The notes under the pieces: model-generated
Told to the model about the DNA's origin: nothing
The model's input: only the letters and a program-made list of their open reading frames with translations
Databases searched by the model: none
Translations under genes and position numbers: made by a program
DNA from: Musa acuminata AAA Group
Taxonomy: Eukaryota > Streptophyta > Magnoliopsida > Zingiberales > Musaceae
Assembly: GCF_036884655.1 (NCBI RefSeq)
Contig: NC_088357.1
Coordinates: 46,055,501 to 46,119,500, forward strand
Direction of reading: 5' to 3'
DNA: 64,000 nt
In this document: positions 50,893 through 62,335 of the stretch, piece after piece
Layout: every line of letters starts with the position of its first letter
Position numbering within the stretch: the first letter of the stretch is position 1

Positions 50893-51186
50893 TCATCGCT
50901 GCGAGCTATTTGCTTTCCACGGCCACGTATCACTTTGGTAGGCAGAGACAACGATGCATGCCCCAATTGCAGCCGATAGCTTCGTGATCGGAGGCAGTGT
51001 CATTGCAATCGCCCAGATGCGTCTGATCGAATTGAGGTACGCGACAGGGACGCCGTGCTTACCTGCTACCTTTCGATAGAAAAGAGTCCGAGATATGCGC
51101 ATCCACTGTTCGATAATTTGCCCCTCTGTGTCGCGCAGCATTTGTCGCTTGTCCTTGTTGTGGATGTCAAAGTCTGATGGTGCCAT
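50893..51186 (-). CDS. Possible 97-residue orphan protein
   Basis: An intact ORF from an ATG at 51186, in locally GC-rich DNA (about 50680-51400). It starts MAPSDFDIHNKDKRQMLRDT, continues EGQIIEQWMRISRTLFYRKV, and ends with a hydrophobic segment (TKLSAAIGACIVVSAY). The first half is charged and predicted helical; the second could be a membrane anchor. A TATATA motif lies about 190 bases upstream on the same strand. I do not recognise the family. A strong donor-like GTAAGC inside (after residue 50 or so) means the real gene could be spliced. Composition and promoter-like context argue for a gene; absence of a known homologue argues caution. Confidence 0.38.
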   Translation of the reverse strand: MAPSDFDIHNKDKRQMLRDTEGQIIEQWMRISRTLFYRKVAGKHGVPVAYLNSIRRIWAIAMTLPPITKLSAAIGACIVVSAYQSDTWPWKANSSQR

Positions 51187-51375
51187 TGTCACCTTCGCAA
51201 CGGGATAAGACCATCATCTTTGTGCGCAGTAGCCGAGGAGGGAGCTTTTGGGAGCCAGCTTACCCACATTTCGGTACATGGTTAGCTTCTACTTCCTCGA
51301 CCCTATAGTCCTCTTGTTGCAAACAGGCACCATATCAGCAACCGCCACTTTGAGTGGCGACCCCTCTCAGCTGTG

Positions 51376-51381
51376 TATATA
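51376..51381 (-). promoter_or_regulatory. TATA-like element upstream of the orphan ORF
   Basis: GTTATATACA on the minus strand, about 190 bases upstream of the ATG at 51186. Suggestive only. Confidence 0.3.
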
Positions 51382-52811
51382 ACGCACTATTATCTTTTCT
51401 TCTGTCCACCTGAAACATACTTTCATATTTTAGTGCCCAAAAAACATACTGTGCTCTTCTTATCATTATTAGACTGGGATTAGGGAAACAGTTTCATTAT
51501 TGTTTCACTTTTTGGAAGATACATATCATGCCAATGGGATTTTTAATATTGCAGCAATGAATGTGACAAAGATTTTCTTATGTTACTTTGTGATGATGAT
51601 ACTATTTGGCAGCTTATATAGCCTTCTAAGATCATCTTTTTCCTCTCTACTTGCGTCTTTGACTAATGTGTTCCTCACAAGACCCAGAAAGATTAAGCTA
51701 AAGGATCAAAAGTAGTTGTTTGATTATAAACCTACATGCAATATTTTGATGTTGATTCTCGTAGAGTGTGCAACCTGGCCTGTTTCCATGACTCAATGGT
51801 TAAGGTTTAATATAGTTTCTTGCAGAGTGCATGCACTTTGGACAGGAAACAGTACTCAAAATGGATATGATGTTATCCAGATGACAGCAGTGCTTCTATG
51901 TCTCTGTGCATCCTGCAGCAGTACAGTTTCTTAGTATCATTAGATTCAGATGATGAAACTAATGTGCGAAGATTATAGTTATTTATACTGCTACGTTGCC
52001 TGGTTTAGTATTTTCTTATACAGTGCATGTTTGAGAGGAAACAGAACTCTTGAATGGAAGCAGTATCATGTACATATATGCATATCTTGTGGAAACATTG
52101 TTTAGTTATACTTCCAAGTGAGTGACATCAGTGCTATTATGTGTCTGTGTGTGCTTCTGAAACGTGGCATGCTGGTTTAGATAAATGCTTATACTCTTCA
52201 TCTATGATAATGACAGTAGTACTAGTTTATGCAGGCAATCTATGTAAGTGATCTGTGTTACTCTTTTTGCACTATACAATAGTAGAAAACCTTGCTTTTG
52301 AGATATTTGAATCTTAGTTGTCAAGTCATATCATGCCACCTTCCTAAATTATTTCTCAGTGTACTTTAAGTGCCAAGGATGAGATCATTCAACCAAATGA
52401 AGTGGAAGGGCTTGCTAGGTTAGGGGGTATGATCAGGTTCGAGTAAATTAATCTTGTCATGTCTTTGATATGCATGACTTGGCAAAATATCTTGTACACA
52501 TATTGTTAAACTAACCACACCAGATCTTATCATATCAATCAAAGGAAATCAGCGTGTATAATATTAGTAGCTGACTGGAATCAATTTACAATCTGGAACT
52601 TTAGTGAAAGAATTGCATGTGCTTCAAGGTTTCTGATGTCAGTGTATATTAAATATAGGTACTATAGACTTTTATGCAGGTGGTGTGTTATTGCAGCAAG
52701 ATACGTGACAATGATTTCTGTATATGTACATATCCTGATGATGATTCATTTAGTTTTCTAAATGTCTCATCCACTCGATTGTGATCCTTCATGAGACTAA
52801 ATTAAATAGCA

Positions 52812-52845
52812 AGATTAATTATAGATTATCCTTTTGTAGTTAGCT
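52812..52845 (+). repeat. Recurrent terminal motif copy (dispersed repeat)
   Basis: AGATTAATTATAGATTATCC followed by TTTTGTAGTTAGC. Close relatives lie at about 6165-6200 (inverted), 19608, 36189 and 53660, and a more diverged form at 36376 and (inverted) 37417. Downstream of several copies is the phrase ATTTATGA-A-TTAAAATATTTAA, then a GTTGA...GTTGAC phrase. It looks like the end of an abundant non-autonomous element family. Confidence 0.5.
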
Positions 52846-53659
52846 ATTTTAGCATCTTGCTAGTTATGTTTTCAAAAATTATTAGGATCTCTATATTTAT
52901 GAAATTAAAATATTTAATATTATTATTATTTTTTATGTTATTGACTTTGTTGACGAATATACCATAGGGTTTATTACTAAGTACTTGTTGATTCTGTCTT
53001 ATTTCAATTTATCATTGAACACGTATGATATTTTTATTAATTTATAATTAACCCAATTATTGATACATCAACTTGGCTAAGGTTTGATGCATTGTTCCTT
53101 ATGTAGTGCATGTTTGAGAGGAACAGTCCTCTTAAACGGGAACAGTTCCTGTATGATATTGAAACTATGTTTAATTATACTTCCAAGATGATGTGTCTAT
53201 TCTTCCTGCTTAAGCGTCGCATTTTGTTTCAGATAAGTACTTAATTATTGTTCTCTGACATAGTTGGACGTACTTTGGATCACAACCTTTTGCTTAAAAT
53301 ATTGTTCTATGATAGCATTGCATGCATTCTAGAACGCTGTCTTTTCCACCACCTTCATAGGATTGAATGGACTTTGGAACACTAATTAGATCATCAGATC
53401 AATGAAATGGAAATTGGCTTTTTGTCTTAGCCCTTTGTTTCTTCCAACAATCAATTTGTCTCTTTGATTGGTCTATCAAGTAGACGAAGCTGTTAATCTT
53501 CACAAACTACAGTTAGTCGCTAATCGTAGCTTCACTGAAAGATTAGAGATGATAATGGATATGATATCTGTCATTTCATCAAACGATCGAACTCAAACTC
53601 AAAACTCTATTCCATAAAGATAAGATGATCTTAAAAAGCTTGATAATGTTGTATAACTG

Positions 53660-53770
53660 ATTAATTATATATTATCTCTTGTAATTAACTATCATTAGTA
53701 TTCAATTTTTATTCTTTCAAAAGTTACTGAAACATATGAATTTATGAGGTTAAAAAGATATGGAATTATA
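53660..53770 (+). repeat. Recurrent terminal motif copy (dispersed repeat)
   Basis: TGATTAATTATATATTATCT then CTTGTAATTAACTATC, the same motif as at 52812 and in the same orientation, again followed by TATGAATTTATGAGGTTAAA. No inverted partner was found nearby. Confidence 0.45.
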
Positions 53771-54435
53771 ATTTTTAAGGATATGGTATCTTAATGTTTA
53801 ATTTCCATGGAGTTATGAGGTCAAAAAAACATATGGATTTGCATTGATAATTTTTTTTCGTTATTTACAATATCATTTTAAGAATTTATAATATTTATAA
53901 GATATCCCTTTACAAATAAATATAAATACTCTTAATTCATCATTTAATTCCAACCCTCTTTCACTTCATTTCATCATCACCATTTTTCTTTCCTTTCTTT
54001 TCTTTAATTCTTATTTTAATTCTTCGTTTTAATCATTGAAGATGGTTAGAAAGGACATTGTTAGAGTTCCGACATTGTCGCTAGGATTATTGACCAATGA
54101 ATGAAATGAGTTTTATAAAGTAAGGGTAATTGAGACGTTATAAAAAAAACTATAATTGGTAATTGAGGGATTGCATTTAATATAATTATATTTTATTATT
54201 TTTTAGATTATTATATAAAGTAAATGGTTTCCAATAGCAAAAATGAGATTTTCAAAGGTAATTTAAAAAAACTAGAGATATCTTATGTTTTGATATTTTA
54301 TATATTCGTTTAATTTTTTTGAAAAATTAATGTTAATTTTGGTTAGAAGTTATCTTGGAGTATCTTATTATTTGAAGGGATGTATTTTCTGTATTAAAAT
54401 CTGTAATAATAATTATTTTATTTTCAAAATCTGTT

Positions 54436-54437
<2 letters not shown>

Positions 54438-54522
<85 letters not shown>
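54438..54522. repeat. (TAA)28 microsatellite
   Basis: Uninterrupted TAA/AAT trinucleotides over about 85 bases, roughly 250-330 bases upstream of the TMEM147-like start codon. Confidence 0.95.
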
Positions 54523-54550
54523 CCAAAAAATTTTCAAGCCCGCTAAAATT

Positions 54551-54634
54551 ATGGGCCCAAAAAAGCTTCAATTCAATTTCCGGTCTGAATACAACTCCAA
54601 AGGTTTAGTGTTACTCTTAACAGAGTACGGCCCA
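54551..54634 (+). promoter_or_regulatory. GGCCCA/site II-type motifs upstream of the TMEM147-like gene
   Basis: ATGGGCCCA (54551-54559) and GGCCCA (54629-54634) lie 130-215 bases upstream of the start codon. TGGGCC-type site II elements are common in plant housekeeping promoters. No TATA box is obvious, which fits that class. Confidence 0.4.
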
Positions 54635-57600
54635 TTAAGAAGCTGATCGTCTTCTCTCTCCTCTTGATCTCTCAAATCGCCGTTGAAACGAGCAACTCAA
54701 AGGAGGCCATCACATCAGTGACGCAGCGGCGAGCAAGGGACATAGGAGGGAGAGGAGAGAGGGCGATGACGGTGTTCCACCTCTTCAACTGCGCTATCCT
54801 CACCTTCGGCCCGCACGCCGTCTACTACTCCGCCACTCCTCTGTAAGCCCCAACACCCCGCTTCATCCATCGGTTACTTTGATCTGTTTCCCCAATTCAT
54901 CTCCCCGTTATCGCTCGTCGATGGAAGGATTCTCGTGTCTCCTTGTTCCAGATTACTGGAACGCGACTATTACCGGAAACCTAACCCTATGTTCTGCTTG
55001 CTTTGATTTGGTTGATATATTTAGATATATCTGGTAATCATGCCAATGTCGTCAAGTTCGCATTGAGAATTGTGTGGCCAGATCAGATATATTCGCTACT
55101 TGGTGGAGTTAATGATAGGTGAATGAATGCAGGTCGGATCTCGTTATGGTGTTTCCTTGTGGCATTGGAGTTGATTCATGTTTCTTGAAGAAGAGTATTG
55201 GATAACATTTCTTTTGCTCGACTCTCCATACTCTTCGTGCTGGCATATTAGTAGATGAACTTTCCCTTCTTTAGGCAAACAATGTATTATTTATAAGACA
55301 ATGATCAGTAGATGGGAAGTTAGTTAATTTTTGGAGTGTCTTCTGGAAGTTAGTGCATCTGTTGTGCAATTCTTGTTTAACTTTTGAGACGAGGGTAATG
55401 TCTTTAAACATAATTCTTGTATCTCATTTTGTGTTTTTTATGATTATTATAACATATATTTGTATCTCATCCGTTATGCATTCCTTTTCATCCATTTGTT
55501 TGCATGTGTTTTATATGATTATTATAACACATTTTATGCATTATTGTAAATCTTGGATCTCATTCTGTTTTGGCATACAAGTCAGAGTATGATACAATTG
55601 GAACATCTGTTAAAGCTGCTATAGTTTATCCGGGAACTGCATTGGTAAAGGTTTGTGAACGCAATTTCTGTGTGGTGGTATTGCTGATGTTGCAAAAAAG
55701 AGTAATTTTATTTCATTATTTTGGTGAAATTATAGTTTCAATGAACTTGCTATACACTTTTCAATTTATTTTGGTATTCCTTGTTGATCTGATTGTCCAC
55801 ATATTTTTTGAGTGAGAACAAATTAATCCTGTCAACTTCCAAGCTGAACAATATTCTCTTCTCTTCAAAACTTTGATATTAACAATCTGCATCATTTCTT
55901 CAAATACAGATACTGTAGAGACCATGAATAAACATACTAGTTTGGCTCTTAGGCGAATATCCCTTCTACTTTTTGCCCTTCTTTTCTTATTCTTCTTGTT
56001 TGAGAAAATTGCAGTGGACCTCTTTATCTTTCTTTTCTCGCAAGAAACCTTACACAGTGGAACTATTGCATTGTTTTGTCAAAATTTCCTCTATTAACGA
56101 GTCATTGTATCTCATTTAGATTTATTGCATGTTGGTTTTATTTTTTTCTCCATTTTACACTGTAGACCATTCAATGTGCAATTATGCTTTCTAACTGTGT
56201 ACTATTTTACTCTTGGGTGAGCTGTATGCATACTTATTCATTTATAAAAAAAAAGTTGTATTTTTAAATTTCATTTTCCTTGTCTTATGGTTATTTTCTC
56301 TCTATACCAATTTATTTGAATTAAATTTTCCCTCAGAATGTTCTGGTCAGGCATGTCACTTGCGATTAGTTTTTCCCTATGCTAACCTCATCATAGTTCA
56401 CATGCAGCTTATTTGCCTAGCAACATTTCTTAAAGTACCGGAGAATGATAACTTTGATCCTTATCAGGTGCTTTCTCCTGTCTTTTAGAATGTCTAAAAT
56501 TAGAGCATTTTAATTTCATAAACTTACACACATATATATTGATACATCCTGCTAGAAATTCTAATTTGCTTGTTGTGTTCATTAGGAACTGCTCAAAGCA
56601 TTAATTGGATTTATAGATGTTGCCAGACTTTATTTTGCATTGACACAATTGACTCACAGAAACATTTCTCAGAATCATAAGTTCCAGGCTCTTGGTCTTG
56701 GTAAGTAAGAAAAGAATGTCTGTTTTTTGGTTTAATGATTGGTAGACATTCTAGCTATTATTTTTGAAAGCTGTAGTTTTTTGTAGTGAGATCATAACAA
56801 TGGAGGATACCTGAATACCAACTGGTTTTTCACTTTTGTCATGGACCCTTCTCTTACCTCATTCTCATAATTTGTTCTTTATCCGTTGTATTGTCAGCTT
56901 TAGACAATGGAGAATGGATAAGTCAGCTGAGTTCCCTGTCAATATGATGAGAGAAGGCCTTCTGATTAATATTTTTTGATATTTTTCCTCCTCTGTTCAT
57001 CTTCATATTCCCACATAGTGCACATATTCTTAGTTCCCTTTTAGCTAGATCCAGGTGTTACATTCTCAACTTATAAATTAGTATCTCCAGGTTTAATAAT
57101 TATGATATCCTGCAAGTATCAATGAAGACTAGCACATCTACATGACAAGTTCTATTGATGCACCTTACTTTGAACTAGGGAATTTCCTAGAAGTTACATC
57201 TTCCTAATCTATGATACCAGGGCACATGTCATGCTATCAGAAATATTTGCTTCAGACTGTTGTGATGCAGTTTAGACACAAATTAGATTCCCATATAAGG
57301 CCAGCAACAATATGGGAAACAGATGGACTCCTAGGTCAAAGCATGTTCTGTGCGCACTGTTTGTTTTTTAGTCTGATTATTTCTTCTTCATCTGTTGGAC
57401 TCCTAAGGATGAAGTCACATACTGCAAGTGCATGCTTTATAGCAAATGGAAAAATAGGTGCATTCTAGTTTGATCCCATTATTTATTCACTGAAGATATG
57501 GATGACTGAATCATATGTGGATATTCACCTAAGTGTCTGGGTCAGCATGGAGATGAAAATGAGTTTCAGGAAAATAGGAGAAAAGTAATTCTAATAAATT

Positions 57601-57752
57601 ATATTTGATAACCTTGTGAGGATGTGAAAAATCAAAGATAACTTTATGGTAAACATTAAAAACCAAGATGTTTAATTTCTAATATTTTCATACCTGCCTG
57701 TATCTAAAAACCACTACTAAAGAGTGTTAAAATTTTGACTCATGGACAACAG

Positions 57753-57868
57753 ATATACTTGAAATTTTGCTTGATGTTCATGCGCACAAGTCATCCAACC
57801 AAGCAAACAGTGAAGGCCTTCAATTGCCTAGTGAGAGAATGGTTATTACAGGGAGAATTGCTGAAAAG
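57753..57868 (+). other. Exon-like open segment inside the large TMEM147-like intron
   Basis: Bounded by ACAG before and GTATAA after. It is open for 38 codons in one phase (ILEILLDVHAHKSSNQANSE, then GLQLPSERMVITGRIAEK), with a protein-like composition unlike the AT-rich intron around it. Its entry phase fits exon 4 of the host gene, but joining it to exon 5 runs into a stop. I do not recognise the peptide. It may be an alternative or poison exon, a captured exon of another gene, or chance. Confidence 0.3.
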
Positions 57869-58120
57869 GTATAAAATGTGACTGAGGAGTGAGGATTCTT
57901 GGATTTGGTTTGGATTTTTGCAGTGATTTCAATAGGCGCTCGGGCGCTCGCCTAGGCGCTCGAGCGAGGCGGGGCCCGAGCGCCTCGCTTCACTTTCAGG
58001 CGGCGCGCTTCAAAGAGGCGCCACTTGGGCGCTCGCCCGAGCCCAAGCGCTAGGCGCTTCGGGTTAGCGCCTGGGTTAAACCAGGCGACCGAACCAGCGT
58101 TTTAGGTCTGATTCGGTCTC

Positions 58121-58160
58121 CGGTGCTTTAGTTGGTTCAATCAAACCAACTAAAGCACCG
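58121..58160. repeat. Perfect 17-bp-arm hairpin within the hAT element
   Basis: CGGTGCTTTAGTTGGTT (58121-58137), a six-base loop, and the exact reverse complement (58144-58160). Confidence 0.9.
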
Positions 58161-58199
58161 ATATCAGCTGCTGCTGCCCAACCCTAACCCTGCTCGCGT

Positions 58200-58600
58200 T
58201 CACGCTACCGATGCTGCTGCTCGCTGCCGCTATCGCTGCTCGCCACTCTCGCTCCCGCTGCCGCTCGTCGCTGTCGCTGTCACCGCTCACCACTGTCGTC
58301 GCTCGCCGCTCCCGCTCCCACTGTCGTCGCTCGCCGCTCCCGCTCCCACTGTCGTTGCTCGCCGCTGCCGCTGTCACCGCTCCCGCTGTCGCTGCCGCTG
58401 TCGTCGCTCGCCACTCTCGCTCCCACTGCCGCTGCTCACCGCTGCCGCTGTCGTCGCTCGCCGCTCCCGCTCCCACTGTCGCCGCTCGCTGCTGCTCACT
58501 GCTGTTGCCACTGTCGCCGCTCGCCGCTCTCGCTGCCGTTGCCATTGTCGCCGCTCTCGCTGTCGCTGCTCACTTTTACCGCTGTCGTTGCACCCTCGGT
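58200..58600. repeat. GC-rich minisatellite inside the hAT element
   Basis: Irregular tandem repeats built from CGCTCGCCGCTCCCGCTCC and CACTGTCGTCGCTCG blocks with strong strand bias (C/T-rich on plus). Both strands are open over 130 or more codons because the repeat lacks stop triplets. This explains the long ORFs here. Confidence 0.8.
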
Positions 58601-61600
58601 CTTCCCTTACACTCCTCTTCCTTCTCCTCTTTTGAAAGTATACTGTTAACAGTATACTAGTAACAATAATGTATTTGTATTTATTAGATTAATGATATAT
58701 TATTTTGATTTTAATATTGTTAAATAATTATATTTATTAATTATATTATATATTTTAATATTTTAGTGTCTCACTTCGCTCGGGCCTAGCGCCTCGGGCG
58801 TTTTTGGACCTTGGCACCTTTTGGCGCATAGCGCTTTTTAAATCACTGGATTTTTGGTTGGCACACAGGAAAAGAAAATAGTAAGTCACAGTGAGTGTGA
58901 ACGCGCAAAATGTAAATGTTTGAGTCTAAAAGTGATTTGAAGTTTTGAACTAAAGAGAATTGGAAAAGAAAGATTGACATATATGATTTCAGAAGATAAC
59001 AAGGTTTTTGGTCCTTGAGAATCTTTTTGTTTTGGTGATCTCTAGTAAATATAGTTATTTGTAAAATTCTACAGTCATGTTTTTAATCATGTAATTAACC
59101 TATCACAATCTGTCATGTGTTTCTAAATGCCACATAGCATAATCGTAAGTCATGGTCCAAAGCAAGCTCCCGAATGCTTAGAAACATATTTATTACCATG
59201 TATCATTCCAACATACTTCTTGTCATCTTAAGGCCAAGTTGACTTTCATCCTCACAGTTATAACTCTTACTTTGTTGCTTTCTACTTCTTGTTCTGTTAA
59301 ATTATGTGATCTCAATCAGCTTTCATTCCCTTGATGTCTTTAAATGGTATTGAATTCAATCTACTTGCTTTTATATTGTTCGTTCTTAGGATTGCATATT
59401 TCTCATCATTAGTATCTGACAATTTTTGTGGTGTTGAAAGTTGAAACTTTGACACAAATCCACATATACAATCTATTAATTTTTGTTAATCTAGAAGGTC
59501 CTGATTTCTGACTATTCCTTTATTGATTTGTGAAAAGTATTATGCTGCCATCTTTAATCTTGTATTGTTATATGACAGTCATTTTTTCTTAATTTTTTAT
59601 TGCTTCAGAATGAGTTTTATTGGTTCTCATGATGCTGTTCTTGCCATATGCAGGACGGGAGATTCTATTTTGCACCGATTGGCTCCACTATGGGTGGGAG
59701 CTAGAGGATTAGAATTCACATGGGAATACATATTTCAAGGCGTTGAAGCAAATGCAAATCTGGTATCTGTAGTACATTTTATTTGATTTTGTGAAATGAA
59801 CTACTTTGGTTTGGGTTGTCAGATTATACTGCAGCAGTATTTTTTAAATTGCAACATGTGTAGATAGTCTGTTCTCAATTTATATCCAACTTGTGAGGTC
59901 CCAATTATTTGTGGTCAGCTATAATATTCCAAAGAATAGCTGACCTTAAATAATTGATAGTGTTGGTAGTTGAAAGATAAGAAATATATGTTAAAAAAGG
60001 ATGAGAAATGTTTGCCCTTAGAATTTTTTTATATATATTTTTGCTTTATCCTGATGCGAACCAAGTTAGCAATTATATATTACATATGAGGAGATGAAGT
60101 TGTTGATATTTCTCAATGTGATAATCTTATTCTCTTCATTTCTTCCTGATATTAGGTGCTAAATCTGTCACTTGCTGCACTTGGGTCCTTGATGTGGCTT
60201 AGGAAGAACAAGCCCAGGACTCTTATACCAATTATATATGCATGTGCTGGTGTTCTTGCAACAATGCCATCTTTCACAAGGTTATTTATCTTGCTTTTTA
60301 CTCTTTTTATTTATTTATAGGCCAACTTTGCGAAGGAAGCAATATAGCTTGCTTTATATATGAACCGTAACTAATGTATCTGATTGTTCAAAGACTTTCT
60401 TTTCTTTGAATTGGTAGCTATAATTCTTACCTTTTTATCTCACAAACCACAGTTATGTTATTTTAGTTCAGAATAATATTTGCAAGTACATCCATAGTAC
60501 TGACAATGCTATTTTTGCTATAACTATTTGGATTTTAATTATAGTAAGTAAAAGCCACCTGCTATGTTGCATTTTTATCTAGGACAGGAGCTAAGCTTAC
60601 CCTTGTGGCCTCAATTTGTCCGTTTTGCTAAGTAGACTTTTCTTTTATTTCACCTACTTTTGGAGCAAACTCTAGTTGGGTTTTCATTCCATCAATGATA
60701 AATTAATCCAATGATAAAATTTGGCCTACCAAATTTGTGTTAGAATGTCAAAGATTTTTGTGGCTATTTTTATAGTTTTCATTTTCAAGGTGTTGGAAGT
60801 TAAATACCCCTTAGTACATACTAATGCAAATATAGATCCCTGTGTTACCCAAATCTGTTTTGGTTTCCATAATGTGTATGTTGGTGTCAAATCAGACATT
60901 TAAATCAAATCATTTTAAAAATCACACAAATCAGATTTTTGTGGCTATCTTCTTCCTATCCAGGATCCAAATATTGATGATGCTTTAACTCAACCACATA
61001 GTTCTGTGAGCCTCTAGTGAATTTGTTGTAAATATTTACACTCGACGAAAATCAAGGTCTGTTGTATCGGACTGTACCGCCCGGTATGGGCGGTACGTAT
61101 CGGTCCGACAGGCCAGCGGTACGCGGATCGCCCCTGTACCGGTTCGCACTGTAGCAGTGCAATGTAGCACTGTAGCAGTGCTACAGTGTTCGATATGTTG
61201 AATCTCGTATTTTGATGATGAAACTACTTGATATATGTTTATGATTCAATCTGCGTTTTGAGTGACGCAGGATGCTTTGATCAGGATGAGACAATTAAAG
61301 CAGGAAAATCATGTTGTGCCGGAGGAACATGTCAGAAGATTGAACGTCAGGCCGGTGGATCGGTCGACGTATCGACAGAAGGCTTCGGGCCGTGGACTCG
61401 GGCATCGGGCCAAGAAGAGTGGGTATTGTGCCAAGGATATCGGAGTTGCGGAGTCAACTGGCCGATTGGGCAATAGGCTGCAGGAGAGGACGATGCGCCG
61501 AAGAATTGGACGAAGCGTCGAGGGACCAATGACATGTCGGACAACTTGGTTAATTGCTTAGGATTAAATGTCTCGATCAATGTTTTGTTTTAAGTGTGCA

Positions 61601-62044
61601 GGATTAACTACGATGGAAGAAAGACATGCAGTAGGAGTTGCGCCGGAGTCAAGACAATGATCACGTTGGGAGTTCGAGAGCTTGACGGAAGTCCGGACGG
61701 TCGTCGGAGGTTCTGCGGGAACAGATCTGAGAAGTCCAGGAGCTTGCCAAAAGAAGCTCGTTAGAACTCGCCAAGTGGATCGTCGCAAGTCCAGGAGTTT
61801 GCCGGAAGTCCGCAGGAGCATCACCGAAGGTTCATCGGATGATCGACGGAACTTCGCCGGAAACTCGCCGGAAGAAGCGATTGACGCACTTGAGCAAGCT
61901 GCAGAAATTGTCTTAGGATTTATCGTAGTTAGCACAATGATTAAGTTGGAAATGGGAGGTGATCCCATTAGCTTAATCTTGGGGCAATTGGGCCCCTGAA
62001 AAACCCAAAATTGGGTCGAATGGATCTACCCATTCGGACCCTGA

Positions 62045-62275
62045 TTGTTGTGGGAGGTTCAACCGCCCAAGCCAGGAGGTAGCACCGCCTAGGTTAAGTC
62101 TCCGAGCAAGACTGGGCGGTGCAACCGCCCCAGCCAGGAGGTAGCACCGCCTAGGCTCAGTCTCCGAGCGAGACTGGGCGGTGCAACCGCCCCTGACAGG
62201 AGGTAGCACCGCCTGAGCTCGGTCTTCGAGCTCTGGCAGGCGGTGCAACCGCCCCAGTCAGGAGGTGCAACCGCC
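62045..62275. repeat. Tandem repeats in the LTR U3 with internal palindromes
   Basis: About 3.5 copies of a 60-64 base unit. Each copy contains GGCGGTGCAACCGCC, an imperfect palindrome, and CAGGAGGTAGCACCGCCT. They lie just upstream of the LTR TATA box, where retrotransposon enhancers usually sit. Confidence 0.8.
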
Positions 62276-62335
62276 TGATCCCGAAATTCCGGGAATTGAC
62301 AGTTTTGAGCTCCAAATTTGAACTGGGTCGGGGGC

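Larger units (their letters stand above)
51400..54540. other. Intergenic, no gene seen; two copies of a recurrent terminal motif
   Basis: Unique-looking, moderately AT-rich DNA. The phrase TGCATGTTTGAGAGGAAACA near 52026 recurs imperfectly near 53107 (TGCATGTTTGAGAGGAACAG), and weaker related phrases occur near 51830-51850, so the stretch seems to contain old internal duplications. Two copies of a recurrent transposon-terminus-like motif occur (52812 and 53660). No coding region is supported. Confidence 0.45.
57921..58848. mobile_element. Non-autonomous hAT-type transposon with perfect 8-bp target duplication
   Basis: Ends are CAGTGATTT (57921) and its exact reverse complement AAATCACTG (58848). 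Homology continues inward into AGGCGCT/AGCGCTT blocks. Both sides are flanked by GATTTTTG (57913-57920 and 58849-58856), a perfect 8-base duplication as made by hAT transposases. Length is 928 bp. The GC-rich left part consists of GGCGCTCG/CGCCTAGGCGC modules. A 40-base perfect-arm hairpin sits at 58121-58160. The centre (about 58200-58600) is a CGCTCGCCGCTCCCGCT-type minisatellite, giving an Arg/Ser-rich ORF that is not a gene. No transposase is encoded. It sits in the TMEM147-like intron. Confidence 0.88.
54766..60280 (+). pseudogene. TMEM147-like gene (ER translocon/BOS-complex subunit), probably decayed, 3' end off window
   Basis: Exons recognised: 54766-54842 (MTVFHLFNCAILTFGPHAVY, then YSATPL), 55582-55650 (SEYDTIGTSVKAAIVYPGTA), 56408-56467 (LICLATFLKVPENDNFDPYQ), 56586-56700 (LTHRNISQNHKFQALGLG), 59654-59762 (ILHRLAPLWVGARGLEFTWE) and 60156-60280 (LAALGSLMWLRKNKPRTLIP). 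The order and content match plant and human TMEM147, a multi-pass ER membrane protein of the back-of-Sec61 complex. The last exon, expected to encode about 50 more residues, is not seen before 64000. Two junctions break the frame: exon 1 ends one base short for exon 2, and exon 5 lacks about seven bases that would encode the conserved Trp-Ala after GLG. Unusual residues (P in AIVYPGT, R in IDVARLY, G in TGDSIL) also depart from the family as I recall it. Alternatives are a microexon, non-standard splicing or assembly errors. Confidence 0.6.

Noticed and set aside
58132..58660. Long overlapping Arg/Ser/Pro-rich ORFs on both strands
   Set aside because: They result from the stop-free CGCTCG/CCGCTC minisatellite inside the hAT element; no domain, and both strands are open.
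61228..61999. ORFs of about 80-134 codons in the LTR
   Set aside because: They fall within the solo LTR, have no gag or pol features, and are open on both strands because of GC-rich repeats.
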